Shown: in pieces, positions 28,601 through 37,713 of the stretch
How the letters are laid out: each line of letters begins with the position of its first letter
How positions within the stretch are numbered: position 1 is the stretch's first letter
Assembly (NCBI RefSeq): GCF_000455205.1
Contig: NZ_AUWQ01000002.1
Coordinates: 62,001-126,000, forward strand
Direction of reading: 5' to 3'
DNA from: Mycobacterium sp. UM_CSW
GTDB lineage: Bacteria > Actinomycetota > Actinomycetes > Mycobacteriales > Mycobacteriaceae
DNA: 64,000 nucleotides
Notes under the pieces: model-generated
What the model was told of the DNA's origin: nothing
The model's input: only the letters and a program-made list of their open reading frames with translations
The model's database searches: none
Made by a program: the position numbers and the translations under genes

Positions 28601-29758
28601 ATGGCTGACGACGACGAGAACTCGATCCAGAACGGGGGCCCACGCTCCGAGGGCAACCTCGAGCTGTTCTTTGATCTCGTATTTACTTTCGCCATGTCGC
28701 AGGTCACGCTGCTTGTCCTGCACGACCTCTCACCGACGGGTTTCGGCCGGGCCGCCCTGGCGCTGCTTGCGGTGTGGTGGGCCTGGGCGGGTTACACGTG
28801 GCTCATCAACACGTTCGACACGACCAACGTGTGGCACCAAGCGGTGGTCATCGCTGCGATGGCCGCGATGCTCGTCGCCGCAGCGGCGCTTCCGGCGGCG
28901 TTCGGGTCGGGTGCGCTGGTCTTCGCGATCGGCCTGCTGGTGGTTCGGTCGATCCACGTGGTGAAGTTCGTCGCCCTTTCTTCGCACGAGGATCCCGCGT
29001 TGCGGGAGGGCACCCGTCGAATAGCGCCGGCGTTCGTCGCGGCGCCCGCCTGCATCGTGGCCGCCGCCTTCGTGGACTCACCGGGCCGCGAACTGCTGTG
29101 GGTAGCCGCGGCGGTGATCGACTACGGCGCACCGGCCGCGCTCGGCCTCGGCGGATTCCGCGTCTCACCGTCCTACTTCGTATCGCGCCACGGCTCGATC
29201 ATCATCATCGCGCTCGGTGAGGTGGTAGTCGGATTAGGTGGAGCCGCAAGGGATCTCGGCCGATGGGAGGTCATCGCTGCTCTGGTGCTGGGTGTGGCCG
29301 TCATGGCCACGTTTTGGTGGACCTACTTCGGTTTGACGTCCGGAGCGCGGCAGCGGCTGGAGCAGGCCACCGGTATAGAACGGGCTCATCTTGCCCGTGA
29401 TGCCTACAGCTACCTGCATCTACCCCTGGTCGCCGGCATCATGCTGTTCGCCGTCGGAGCGCACGCCGCTATCGAGCACGCCACCGTCCCCCTGCCGTTG
29501 CTGTCGGCGATTGCACTGGCCGGCGGCATGGGACTGTTCTACTTCGCTGATGTCGCCTACCGATGGCGTGACCACCGGCAGGCCCCGGTCGACCGCACCG
29601 TCACCGGAGTAGCCGCGGCGGCGACCCTGCCTGCGTTGTTGCACATGCCCGCCCTCGCGGCGCTCGGCCTGCTCGCCGGCATCGGCGTGTGCCGGTTGGT
29701 CTGGGAATTGTGGCGGCGCCCGCGAGTCGGTCCGGCCGTTGCAGGACAGGCGCGTTGA
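28601..29758 (+). CDS. LtrA (low temperature requirement A) family membrane protein
   Basis: A 385-residue protein with about ten membrane helices and the family signature near the N terminus, SEGNLELFFDLVFTFAMSQV. Later motifs are NTFDTTNVWHQAVVIAAMAA, YFVSRHGSIIIIALGEVVVG and TFWWTYFGL. LtrA proteins were named from Listeria cold growth; the biochemical role is unknown. The ATG at 28601 follows GGGGGAGTGACGCC; the open frame upstream has no support. It is followed 110 bases later by the third DJ-1 gene in the same direction. Confidence 0.88.
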   Translation: MADDDENSIQNGGPRSEGNLELFFDLVFTFAMSQVTLLVLHDLSPTGFGRAALALLAVWWAWAGYTWLINTFDTTNVWHQAVVIAAMAAMLVAAAALPAAFGSGALVFAIGLLVVRSIHVVKFVALSSHEDPALREGTRRIAPAFVAAPACIVAAAFVDSPGRELLWVAAAVIDYGAPAALGLGGFRVSPSYFVSRHGSIIIIALGEVVVGLGGAARDLGRWEVIAALVLGVAVMATFWWTYFGLTSGARQRLEQATGIERAHLARDAYSYLHLPLVAGIMLFAVGAHAAIEHATVPLPLLSAIALAGGMGLFYFADVAYRWRDHRQAPVDRTVTGVAAAATLPALLHMPALAALGLLAGIGVCRLVWELWRRPRVGPAVAGQAR

Positions 29759-29868
29759 GGGATTGCGCCGCTCACGCGAGCGGGCGCGTCCACGCGTCGG
29801 TTGAGCAGCCAGCCGACACGAGCAAGGTAAACCGGCGCTTCGAGCGCCATAACCGACAGGAGAGCAAG

Positions 29869-30594
29869 ATGTCACAGGCACGACGCCTTTCGGGGCGAAA
29901 AATCGCAGCGTTGGCAGCCGACGGCTTCGAGAAGGTGGAGCTGGTAATTCCTTTGCGTGCATTGCAATTGGCCGGCGCCAAGGTGGATATCGTGTCGCTG
30001 CGCCGCGGCCGCATCCGCGGAGTGAATTTGCATATGCCGGCCAGCCGGGTTGGCGTGGACAAGGTCGTCACGGACGCCGACCCTGGCGCCTACGACGGAC
30101 TGCTGCTTCCGGGCGGCTTCATCAACCCCGATCTGCTGCGGCAGTCGGCGGCTGCCCGGGATTTTGTCCGTGCGTTCGACCACGCTGGCAAGCCAATTGC
30201 CACGTTGTGTCACGGCCCGTGGGTGCTTGCGTCGGCAGGATTGCTCACTGGGCGCACCCTGACCTCGTGGCCGGGCATCCGCGACGACTTGGTGAACGCC
30301 GGCGCCACCTGGCTTGACCGCGAGGTCGTGCGTGACCGCAACCTCCTTACCAGTCGGGGACCCCAGGACATGAGGGCGTTCCTCCCGGCGACCCTCGACA
30401 TCTTCGCCGAGTCGACCGATCAATCGCAGACGGTCACGAACCTTAACGGCTCGGATCCACAGCTCGACAAGCCGATCGGCTGGGCCGTGTCCGCCTTGCG
30501 CTGGTCACCGAAGCCCTCGGCGGCGGCACTGACCAGCGCGGCCGCGGCGGCACTGGCGTCACCCCTACGTAGACGGATCTCCATCAAGAACTAG
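29869..30594 (+). CDS. DJ-1/PfpI family protein (copy 3) with C-terminal extension
   Basis: A 241-residue DJ-1/PfpI protein. GRKIAALAADGFEKVELVIP carries the acidic residue and LCHGPWVLASAG the Cys-His elbow. The domain ends near residue 185, and about 55 extra residues follow (DKPIGWAVSALRWSPKPSAA and an Ala-rich segment ending LRRRISIKN), absent from copies 1 and 2. The extension has a basic tail and could tether the protein. The ATG follows ACAGGAGAGCAAG. The function is probably carbonyl-stress defence or proteolysis. Confidence 0.87.
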   Translation: MSQARRLSGRKIAALAADGFEKVELVIPLRALQLAGAKVDIVSLRRGRIRGVNLHMPASRVGVDKVVTDADPGAYDGLLLPGGFINPDLLRQSAAARDFVRAFDHAGKPIATLCHGPWVLASAGLLTGRTLTSWPGIRDDLVNAGATWLDREVVRDRNLLTSRGPQDMRAFLPATLDIFAESTDQSQTVTNLNGSDPQLDKPIGWAVSALRWSPKPSAAALTSAAAAALASPLRRRISIKN

Positions 30595-30719
30595 AAGCAC
30601 CCTAGTCTTGGCCGGCGGATGAGGTTCCATTCCGTCGGTGCCCGTAGATCGCGCTGCGAAATCGAGGCAGCAAACTTTCATGCTTGCGCGGCTGCAGCGC
30701 GGGTATTCGTCTCAGCACG

Positions 30720-33266
30720 ATGACAGGAATGGCCGATCGACGCGCGGACGAAATCGACTCGTGCGTGCGCGTTTACGGGACGCGGGTCCACAATCTACGG
30801 GGTGTCGACGTCGTAGCGCCGCGTGACGCCCTGGTCGCGTTCACCGGGATCTCCGGGTCCGGCAAATCGTCGTTGGCTTTCGGGACCATCTATGCCGAGG
30901 CTCAGCGCCGCTACTTCGAGTCGGTCGCCCCGTACGCGCGTCGCCTGCTACTGCCAGCGGGCGCGCCGAAGGTAGATGACATCACGGGGCTACCTCCCGC
31001 CGTCGCATTGCAGCAGCGACGGGGTTCGGCGACGTCGCGGTCGACCGTCGGCACCGTCACCACCCTGTCGAACCTGCTGAGGATGCTGTTCTCCCGCGCC
31101 GGAACTTACCCGCCGGGGGCCAGCGAACGACTGGACTCCGACGCTTTCTCCCCGAACACCGCCGTTGGGGCGTGTCCCGAGTGTCACGGGTTGGGACGAA
31201 TCCATCGGGTGACCGAAGAGACACTGGTACCAGACCCGTCGCTGACCATCCGCGAAGGCGCCGTCGCCGCATGGCCGGGCGCGTGGCAGGGCCAAAACCT
31301 GCGGGACATCCTGGTCACTCTGGGGTACGACATCGACAAGCCGTGGCGCAAACTTCCTAAGCGCCAACGCGATTGGATCCTGTTCACCGATGAGCAGCCC
31401 ACAGTCGAAATCGATCCGAGCCAGCACCCTGTCCAGGCCGATTACTACTACAACGGCACGTTCTCCAGCGCCGAACGCCACGTCCGCCATACGCTGGCCA
31501 ACTCACACAGCGCGATGATGCGCCGCCGCGTGCTGCAATTCGTCGACACCGTCGAATGCCCGGTATGCGAGGGTTCCGGGCTGCGACCCGAAGCGCTGAA
31601 GGTGACATTCGCCAGGCGTACCATCGCCGACTACGCGGGAATGCCGTTGGCCGACCTTGCTGACGCGTTGCGCCCCACGGCCTCCCGGACCGACGCCGCA
31701 CCGGCGTACGAGTCAACGGAATCCGGTGAGTTGACGGAAGTGGCCACGATGATCGCCGCCGACCTTGTCGCGCGCCTGCAGGTACTCATCGATCTCGGCC
31801 TCGGCTACCTCACGCTGAGTCGTCGCACTCCTACGGTGTCACCCGGCGAATTGCAGCGGTTGCGGCTGGCCACCCAGCTGCGTGCCGGCTTGTTCGGGGT
31901 GCTCTATGTGCTCGACGAGCCGTCGGCCGGACTGCACCCCGCGGACGCCGAACCGCTACTCGACGTGCTCGATCGCCTGCGGCGCGCGGGCAATTCGCTA
32001 TTCGTGGTCGAGCACGACATGGACGTGGTACGTCGCGCCGACTGGATCGTCGACGTCGGACCGGGCGCGGGAGAGCTGGGCGGGAATGTGCTCTATAGCG
32101 GGCCGGTGCCGGGTCTCGCCGACACCGAGGAATCGGTCACTCGCAAGTACCTTTTCGACGGGGCCAGGCCGCCGACTCGTCAATCCCGCTCACCGTCCGG
32201 ACGGCTGCGGCTGCGCGGAATCTGCTTCCACAACTTGCGAGACCTCGACGTGGACCTGCCACTCGGTGTGTATACCGCGGTCACCGGAGTGTCCGGCTCG
32301 GGCAAGTCAACGCTGGTCGTCAAGGTTCTCGGCGACGTCGTGAACAGCCATCTCGGCACCGGACGTGCCGTCGAGCCGGCCGACGCCGACGGCGACGAAA
32401 GTGACACCGAGATCGTCGATCTCGATCACGACGCCAGCCTCGGCGTGACGGCGGAAGGTGTCGAGAAGATCAATCGGCTGGTATCCGTTGACCAGCGCCC
32501 GATCGGACGCACGCCGCGCTCGACGCTGGCGACGTACACCGGCTTGTTCGACGCCGTGCGCCACGAATTCGCCGCCACTTCGAAGGCGCGTCGCCGCGGT
32601 TGGGCAGCGGGCCGGTTCTCGTTCAATGTGCCCGAAGGGCGCTGCCCCACCTGTCAGGGAGAGGGCTTTGTCTCGGTCGAATTGCTATTTCTGCCAGGCA
32701 CATACGCCACCTGCCCGGCGTGTGAAGGAGCGCGTTACTCCGACGAGACACTCGAGGTGCGCTACCGCGATCGCACGATCGCCGACGTGCTCGCGATGAC
32801 CGTCGATGAGGCCTCAGACTTTCTCGCCGACGTTACGAAGGCGGCCCGAAGCCTGACCACGTTGCGGGAGGTCGGGCTGGGGTATCTCCGTCTCGGACAG
32901 CCGGCGACTGAACTGTCAGGCGGCGAGGCCCAGCGGATCAAGCTCGCCTCCGAACTCCAAAGGCCGCGCCGAGGGCATACCCTCTATGTCCTCGACGAGC
33001 CGACCACCGGGCTTCATCCCGCCGATGTGGATCTGCTCGATCGCCAACTGCACCGCCTGGTCGACGCGGGCAATACGGTGGTGGTGGCCGAACATGACAT
33101 GCGGATGGTCGCGGACGCGGACTGGGTGATCGATCTGGGACCGGGAGCCGGCAGCGACGGCGGTCGAGTCGTTGCGGCGGGGCCGCCTACGAAGGTGGCA
33201 CGTGCGAAAAACAGCCGCACGGCGCCGTATCTGGCGAAACGGTTGGCGCCGTTTGCTCTTCGCTGA
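30720..33266 (+). CDS. UvrA-like ABC ATPase (UvrA paralogue)
   Basis: An 848-residue UvrA-family protein, shorter than housekeeping UvrA (about 970). It has two ATPase halves: Walker A GISGSGKSSLAFGT and GVSGSGKSTLVVKV, with signature motifs SPGELQRLRLATQL (degenerate) and LSGGEAQRIKLASEL. Zinc-binding CxxC clusters are CPECHGLG, CPVCEGSG, CPTCQGEG and CPACEGAR. Such UvrA2/DrrC-like paralogues recognise bulky DNA adducts or confer self-resistance to DNA-binding drugs, and have no nearby uvrB/uvrC. The start is uncertain; ATG 30720 is used, with ATG 30729 as the alternative. Confidence 0.88.
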   Translation: MTGMADRRADEIDSCVRVYGTRVHNLRGVDVVAPRDALVAFTGISGSGKSSLAFGTIYAEAQRRYFESVAPYARRLLLPAGAPKVDDITGLPPAVALQQRRGSATSRSTVGTVTTLSNLLRMLFSRAGTYPPGASERLDSDAFSPNTAVGACPECHGLGRIHRVTEETLVPDPSLTIREGAVAAWPGAWQGQNLRDILVTLGYDIDKPWRKLPKRQRDWILFTDEQPTVEIDPSQHPVQADYYYNGTFSSAERHVRHTLANSHSAMMRRRVLQFVDTVECPVCEGSGLRPEALKVTFARRTIADYAGMPLADLADALRPTASRTDAAPAYESTESGELTEVATMIAADLVARLQVLIDLGLGYLTLSRRTPTVSPGELQRLRLATQLRAGLFGVLYVLDEPSAGLHPADAEPLLDVLDRLRRAGNSLFVVEHDMDVVRRADWIVDVGPGAGELGGNVLYSGPVPGLADTEESVTRKYLFDGARPPTRQSRSPSGRLRLRGICFHNLRDLDVDLPLGVYTAVTGVSGSGKSTLVVKVLGDVVNSHLGTGRAVEPADADGDESDTEIVDLDHDASLGVTAEGVEKINRLVSVDQRPIGRTPRSTLATYTGLFDAVRHEFAATSKARRRGWAAGRFSFNVPEGRCPTCQGEGFVSVELLFLPGTYATCPACEGARYSDETLEVRYRDRTIADVLAMTVDEASDFLADVTKAARSLTTLREVGLGYLRLGQPATELSGGEAQRIKLASELQRPRRGHTLYVLDEPTTGLHPADVDLLDRQLHRLVDAGNTVVVAEHDMRMVADADWVIDLGPGAGSDGGRVVAAGPPTKVARAKNSRTAPYLAKRLAPFALR

Positions 33267-33338
33267 AAAGCCAAGTCATTGTTGTGGAACTACCCGAGGC
33301 GGGAAAGCCGCCATCCCATTGAGTCCGTGCGGCCCGCC

Positions 33339-34862
33339 TCAATCACAGGGCGGGGCCGGACACGGAGGCGGGGGCGGACATGGAGGCGGAGGTGGACACG
33401 GAGGCGGAGGCGGACACGGAGGCGGGCAGTGGTGCGGCGGCGGTGGTGGCGGCGGCGGTGTGAGACCTGGCAAGCCCAGCACGTTGAGGTCGAACAACAC
33501 CTTCTGATCCAGCGCGCCCAGCAGACCGCCGACCTGACCGCCCCCGATGACTTGGTAGGAGTCACCGACCAAAAGGCTGGCGGTGAAGTCCGCCGGGACC
33601 TGCGCACCCACGAGACTGTTGGCAGTCTGCTCACCGGTACCCAGCATCAGATTCCAGAAGTTGTAGACGTCGTTGACCACGCCGTTGAGCGCATGGTTGG
33701 TGCCAAAGACGGCCTGCTCCAAGCCCATCTCGCTGGTGACCAGGGACTGGTTGAATGCCAACTCGCTGTGGACCAGGTTGTTGGTGAAGCCGATCTGGGC
33801 CTGCACAAATTGCTGGAACATACCGACCGGCGAGGTCGCCGACCACGCCGCCGCCGACACCGGAAGCCCGCTCACCATCGCCTGCAACGGCGTCCCGTTG
33901 ATCACCGTACTGAACGCCGCCTGCATCGCCCCATTGCCAGTCATGGCGCCGGTGACCAAGCCGCCCATATTGAGCTCGAACATCATTCCCTGATCGAGGG
34001 CACCCAACAGGCCACCGACCTCGCCGCTACCACCAGCCAGGGTTGGGCCACCAGCCAACAGGCTGGAAGTCAGGTTGATGTTCGCAGGTACCTGCGCACC
34101 CAGCAGACTGTTGACGGTCTGCTCACCGGTGCCCACCATCATGTTGCAGAAGTTGAAAACGTTGTTGACCGCGCCGTTCAACGCGTTATTGGTGCCGAAG
34201 ACAGCCTGCTCTATGCCCATCTCGTTGGCGACCAGGGAGGTGTTTAAGCCGAACTCACCGTTGACTAATGTTGTGTTAAAGCCGATCTGGGCCTGCGCGA
34301 ATTGCTCCAACACGTTGACTGGCGTATGTGTGGCAGCCACCAACGATGCCTGGGTAGGCGCAGGTATTCCATTTAGCACCAGCCCAGGAAGCGCGGATAG
34401 GCCACCACCGAAGCTGCCCGACAACGCCGTATTCACCTGGGCGCTCAGCCCGGAAAGCCCGCCGCTAAGGCCGGCCTCCAGCGCGGGCAGTCCGGCGCCC
34501 AAACTTGCAGCCAGCGCTTCACCATTCCCCGCCGACAATGCCTGCGCGGGCGTGTTCAGCGCAGTCGCCAGGGTCGGGACGACGTTGGCCTCGGCCGCCG
34601 CATACGTGTTAGCGCCCGCGGTCAAAGCCTGCACAAACTGCTCGTGAAATGCCTCGGCCTGCGAGCTGAGCTGCTGAAACCCTGCCGCATATTGGGAGAA
34701 CAGAGCTGCGATCCGATCGGATATCTCGTCGGCGGCCGCAGGCAGTACACCCATTGTCGCAGCCGCGGCCGCGTTGTTGGCTGAACCGATCGCCAAACGA
34801 ATATTCGCCAAATCCGTTGCGGCATCTTTGATTATCTGCGGCGCTGCGATCAGAAACGACAC
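33339..34862 (-). CDS. PE-family protein with duplicated C-terminal region and Pro/Cys tail
   Basis: A 507-residue PE protein. Residues 1-95 form the PE domain (MSFLIAAPQIIKDAATDLAN, AGANTYAAAEANVVPTLATA), which normally directs ESX-type secretion. There is no PGRS region. Residues about 182-302 and 346-464 are tandem copies of one unit (QAQIGFNTTLVNGEFGLNTS / QAQIGFTNNLVHSELAFNQS; EQAVFGTNNALNG / EQAVFGTNHALNG). Residues 467-507 are a proline tract with six regularly spaced cysteines. The GTG start follows GGGAGGTAACG. No PPE partner is adjacent. Surface exposure is likely by family analogy. Confidence 0.88.
   Translation of the reverse strand: MSFLIAAPQIIKDAATDLANIRLAIGSANNAAAAATMGVLPAAADEISDRIAALFSQYAAGFQQLSSQAEAFHEQFVQALTAGANTYAAAEANVVPTLATALNTPAQALSAGNGEALAASLGAGLPALEAGLSGGLSGLSAQVNTALSGSFGGGLSALPGLVLNGIPAPTQASLVAATHTPVNVLEQFAQAQIGFNTTLVNGEFGLNTSLVANEMGIEQAVFGTNNALNGAVNNVFNFCNMMVGTGEQTVNSLLGAQVPANINLTSSLLAGGPTLAGGSGEVGGLLGALDQGMMFELNMGGLVTGAMTGNGAMQAAFSTVINGTPLQAMVSGLPVSAAAWSATSPVGMFQQFVQAQIGFTNNLVHSELAFNQSLVTSEMGLEQAVFGTNHALNGVVNDVYNFWNLMLGTGEQTANSLVGAQVPADFTASLLVGDSYQVIGGGQVGGLLGALDQKVLFDLNVLGLPGLTPPPPPPPPHHCPPPCPPPPPCPPPPPCPPPPPCPAPPCD
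33342..33464 (-). repeat. 18-base microsatellite coding CPPPPP repeats
   Basis: The 3' end of the PE gene consists of near-identical 18-base units. On the plus strand these read as GGAGGCGGAGGCGGACAC-like blocks between about 33358 and 33425. Translated leftward they give repeated Cys followed by five Pro, ending CPAPPCD. Such units can expand or contract by slippage. Confidence 0.75.
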
Positions 34863-35440
34863 CGTTACCTCCCGAGGCTCATCCCCTGCGGACCCTTCCC
34901 CTGGCCCGTTCGGTGGTTACTTACATACGCGAACTGTAAACCCGATACGGCCATATAGTAGTGAAAAGCATGATTTTCATAACTATATCTCTACCTATTA
35001 GGCGTGTGTTGATCCTTTGGGGATGCTAGAAGCAGTAATAGCCGACTATCGAGTATGCTAGTCTGAGTGCCTGGCGGCGCGTCCTCGACGATGCGACCGG
35101 TGCCGCGCCCAACGGGCTGGCGTTCTGATGTGGAACATGGCGACCGTGTTGCCGGTCGGCGTCATGTCCGGATCAAATGCCGGTCGCGGGGGAGCCGCCT
35201 TGTGGGTGTTGCGTCGGCCGCGGCCCCTCGCCGCCGTGGCGGTGCAGTATGCAGGCTGCATGGCGCGGCAGCCAAGCAGGTGTGACATCGAGTTGAAGGC
35301 CGCGGCGAACGCGGCGGGTTGAGGCGGGCACTTACCCGAGGTCTGGTCACCGTCTTCGCGGCGACCTCCTGTTGGCGACTCGGTCAACCGTGTCTTCCGG
35401 GACGCCGGGCCGGGCCAATGGCGCTGAGCAAGACGACGAC
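34863..35440. other. Intergenic region with an AT-rich promoter stretch
   Basis: About 580 bases. The first 200 bases upstream of the PE gene (around 34930-35060) are markedly AT-rich for this genome and include TGAAAA-N6-TTTTCA near 34970. They probably contain the PE promoter. The remainder (35060-35440) has overlapping short frames on both strands with no recognised product. Confidence 0.5.
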
Positions 35441-36493
35441 TCAGTCGTCCTGTGTGCGTGAGTCCTGTTGGTCGAATCGCTGGCGTTGTCGGACCCCATA
35501 TGCCGCCGCCTTTACGGTGTCGTCGTCCTCCATCCCCGAGCCCAGGGCACCGCCCAACGTGGCGACCGCCGCTACCAGCCAGGCCATCAAGAGTAGGGCC
35601 GAGAGGCTGACGGGATGGCCGATGCTTTTAGCCACCATGTCCGGAGGAAGCGTCCACCATGCGGTCACAAGCAACAGGAGAAACAACCCAGCGTGGAAAA
35701 TCATGACGCCGAATAGCAGAGTGACGACAGTTGAAGCGTTGTACAACACCGCGCGTTCGCGTCCGTCGGCTGAATGAGGGCGTTCCCACAGTTCGTGTTC
35801 GATGATGAGCCAGGAGATCATCGCTGCCGTCGCCAAGATCGTTGCGGTGGTTAATCGCCAGGGGCCCATAGTCGCGGACAGCTGCCAGATCGTCGGATAT
35901 GCAAGGCTTACCGCCCCCGTGGCGAACGCCGCCATCATCACCTTGGACATGCCAGTGACCAGTCGCCACGGACGATTCGCGTGAACCATCCCCGCCAGCA
36001 GCCGCAGACGCGACAGAGCCGTCGGCGCGAAGTAGCGGACAACATCGTCTCCCTGCATCCGCGTCAGCCTCTTCACCGACGGATTGTGCTCGTCCGACTG
36101 CTCCGTCACCTCGGCCACGATGGTCCGCGCCAAGTTCGTCACCCGGCGATCGACAAACACACCACCGACGCCGGGAATGGAAATGACTCCGAGTCGGCCA
36201 GGCACGCTGATGTCGGCTATTACCGGCGTCGTCCCATGACGTCTCGGCAAGTCCGTCAGGTAAATGACAATGTCTTCTTGTTCGCCGCCCGGGTCGATCG
36301 TGTCAACGACGTCGGAGACCTCGGCGTGTTCGTCGATTGGGTAGGCATGACGCCGCACGCACACCTCCCACTTGTCGCTTGCCGAAGCGAAGTTAGTGAG
36401 TGCGGCTGGTAGGGAACTAGACAGACGTTCCGCGATCGCGGCGGGTGCTCCCGGATCGGCGATAAGCAAGATTGACGATCGTGCGCCTGCCAT
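35441..36493 (-). CDS. Unknown membrane protein with soluble N-terminal domain
   Basis: A 350-residue protein of unrecognised family. Residues about 1-135 form a soluble alpha/beta domain (SSILLIADPGAPAAIAERLS, EDIVIYLTDLPRRHGTTPVI, GVISIPGVGGVFVDRRVTNL). Four hydrophobic helices follow at roughly 185-205, 213-230, 250-275 and 297-320, then a charged tail. The N-terminal domain resembles a nucleotide- or ligand-binding fold in its alternating beta pattern, but no catalytic motif is visible. The ATG at 36493 follows GGTAGGTGG; a GTG three codons upstream overlaps that site. A rightward AraC-type gene does not overlap; the gene appears to stand alone. Confidence 0.7.
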   Translation of the reverse strand: MAGARSSILLIADPGAPAAIAERLSSSLPAALTNFASASDKWEVCVRRHAYPIDEHAEVSDVVDTIDPGGEQEDIVIYLTDLPRRHGTTPVIADISVPGRLGVISIPGVGGVFVDRRVTNLARTIVAEVTEQSDEHNPSVKRLTRMQGDDVVRYFAPTALSRLRLLAGMVHANRPWRLVTGMSKVMMAAFATGAVSLAYPTIWQLSATMGPWRLTTATILATAAMISWLIIEHELWERPHSADGRERAVLYNASTVVTLLFGVMIFHAGLFLLLLVTAWWTLPPDMVAKSIGHPVSLSALLLMAWLVAAVATLGGALGSGMEDDDTVKAAAYGVRQRQRFDQQDSRTQDD

Positions 36494-36556
36494 CTGGACC
36501 ACCTACCCGCATCCCAGGCCGCGAAACGCTGCAGCAAGCAACTCCCGGCCACGTCG

Positions 36557-37612
36557 TCAGCCTGCGCCGTCACCTCTTCGATCACCTCGACGGGGTTGAG
36601 GTTGGGTGGCTGCGGCATAGCGGCTCGCGTTGCGGTAGCTGCTGGGACCGCAGCCGAACCACCGGCGGCACGACCGGCTGAGCACGCTCTGCTCGGCATA
36701 GCCGAGTTCGCGGGTCAGGTGCGACAGGCTGATGTCGGTGTCGCGCAGGTAGTGTTCGGCGGTTTCGCGGCGCACGCCGTCGATGAGTTCACCGAAGGTG
36801 GTTTTCTCCGCGGACAGCCGACGGTGCAGCGCCCTGGGATGCAGATCGAACTGCGCGGCAACCAAATTGAGGCTGGCGGTGCCGGTGGGCAGGAGTTGGC
36901 GGACCATGGCGCGTACCGACTGGGTCATGCCGGGTTGGTGTGTGGTGATACCAGATAGGTACTGCACGACGGCCTGGTGGGCGAGCGCGTCCTGGTTCAG
37001 CGGGCGCGCGAGATCGGCTGTGCGGAAGGTGAAGCCGGCCGTTGGTTGCGTGAAGCGCGGCCGGCAGCCGAAGTACGTCAGGTACTCGGCGGTCGCGGTG
37101 AGCGGCTCGTGCGGCAGATGCACCGACAAGGGGGCGTACTGTGCACCGAGCAGAAATCGCAACACCCCCAGTGAGACTCCGAGCGACAGTTCGGTGGTCT
37201 GGGGGTGTGGCGGCGGGCGCTCGATCAGAACCTCGAAGGCGTAGAACGACTTTCCGGCGCTGGCGCTCGGGGTGATGCGCGCGGAGATGGCGGGGCTGTA
37301 GGCCGCCAGGAAGGTTTCGACAATCGCGAAGGCGTCGCCGACGGTCGCCGCGGTGCGCGCGGCCACGCCCAGCGGGCCCAGGATTTCGATGCCCTGACGC
37401 AGCGCGAGCCGCCGCCCGAAATCCGGGGTCGAGGTGGCTGCTGCCGCGGTCTCGACGGCCACGATGAGACTGCGGTAAGGCAGAAAGACTTCATGTTCGC
37501 CGACATCTTGAGGTCGGATGCCGGCGGCGCGCAATAGCTCGGCCGGATCTCCGCCCAGTTCGGCGACCAGGCGCGGATAGCCCGACAGTGACGTTCCGCG
37601 GACCACCGACAT
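36557..37612 (-). CDS. AraC-family regulator (OruR-like N-terminal domain)
   Basis: A 351-residue regulator. The N-terminal arm (GYPRLVAELGGDPAELLRAA, RLALRQGIEILGPLGVAART) is the Arabinose_bd domain shared by OruR/ArgR-type AraC regulators. The C-terminal helix-turn-helix pair is NLVAAQFDLHPRALHRRLSA and LSHLTRELGYAEQSVLSRSC. It is divergent from an N-acyl-D-amino-acid deacylase-like gene, which it probably controls. The ATG at 37612 is not preceded by a ribosome-binding site, but a TTGACA lies about 30 bases upstream, so a leaderless transcript is possible. Four TGTCAA repeats overlap this start. Confidence 0.87.
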   Translation of the reverse strand: MSVVRGTSLSGYPRLVAELGGDPAELLRAAGIRPQDVGEHEVFLPYRSLIVAVETAAAATSTPDFGRRLALRQGIEILGPLGVAARTAATVGDAFAIVETFLAAYSPAISARITPSASAGKSFYAFEVLIERPPPHPQTTELSLGVSLGVLRFLLGAQYAPLSVHLPHEPLTATAEYLTYFGCRPRFTQPTAGFTFRTADLARPLNQDALAHQAVVQYLSGITTHQPGMTQSVRAMVRQLLPTGTASLNLVAAQFDLHPRALHRRLSAEKTTFGELIDGVRRETAEHYLRDTDISLSHLTRELGYAEQSVLSRSCRRWFGCGPSSYRNASRYAAATQPQPRRGDRRGDGAG

Positions 37613-37648
37613 GTCAACAAATGTCAAATAACTGTCAACAATTGTCAA
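37612..37648. promoter_or_regulatory. Four TGTCAA direct repeats, likely AraC-type operator and promoter
   Basis: TGTCAA occurs at 37612-37617, 37622-37627, 37633-37638 and 37643-37648, with start-to-start spacings of 10, 11 and 10 bases, one helical turn each. The array sits in the 101-base gap between the AraC gene and the divergent amidohydrolase. On the minus strand the repeats read TTGACA, so they also supply -35-like sequences for the regulator gene. Helical-phase direct repeats are typical of AraC-family binding sites. Confidence 0.65.
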
Positions 37649-37713
37649 GACTCCGACGGTGTCGCGGACGCATCCTGGGAGCCAACGAGGCACACCCCAG
37701 GAAAGGACCACCC

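Noticed and set aside
33358-33440. Gly/His-rich rightward peptide repeats
   Set aside because: Only the complement of the Pro/Cys tail of the PE gene; no start or promoter for a rightward gene.
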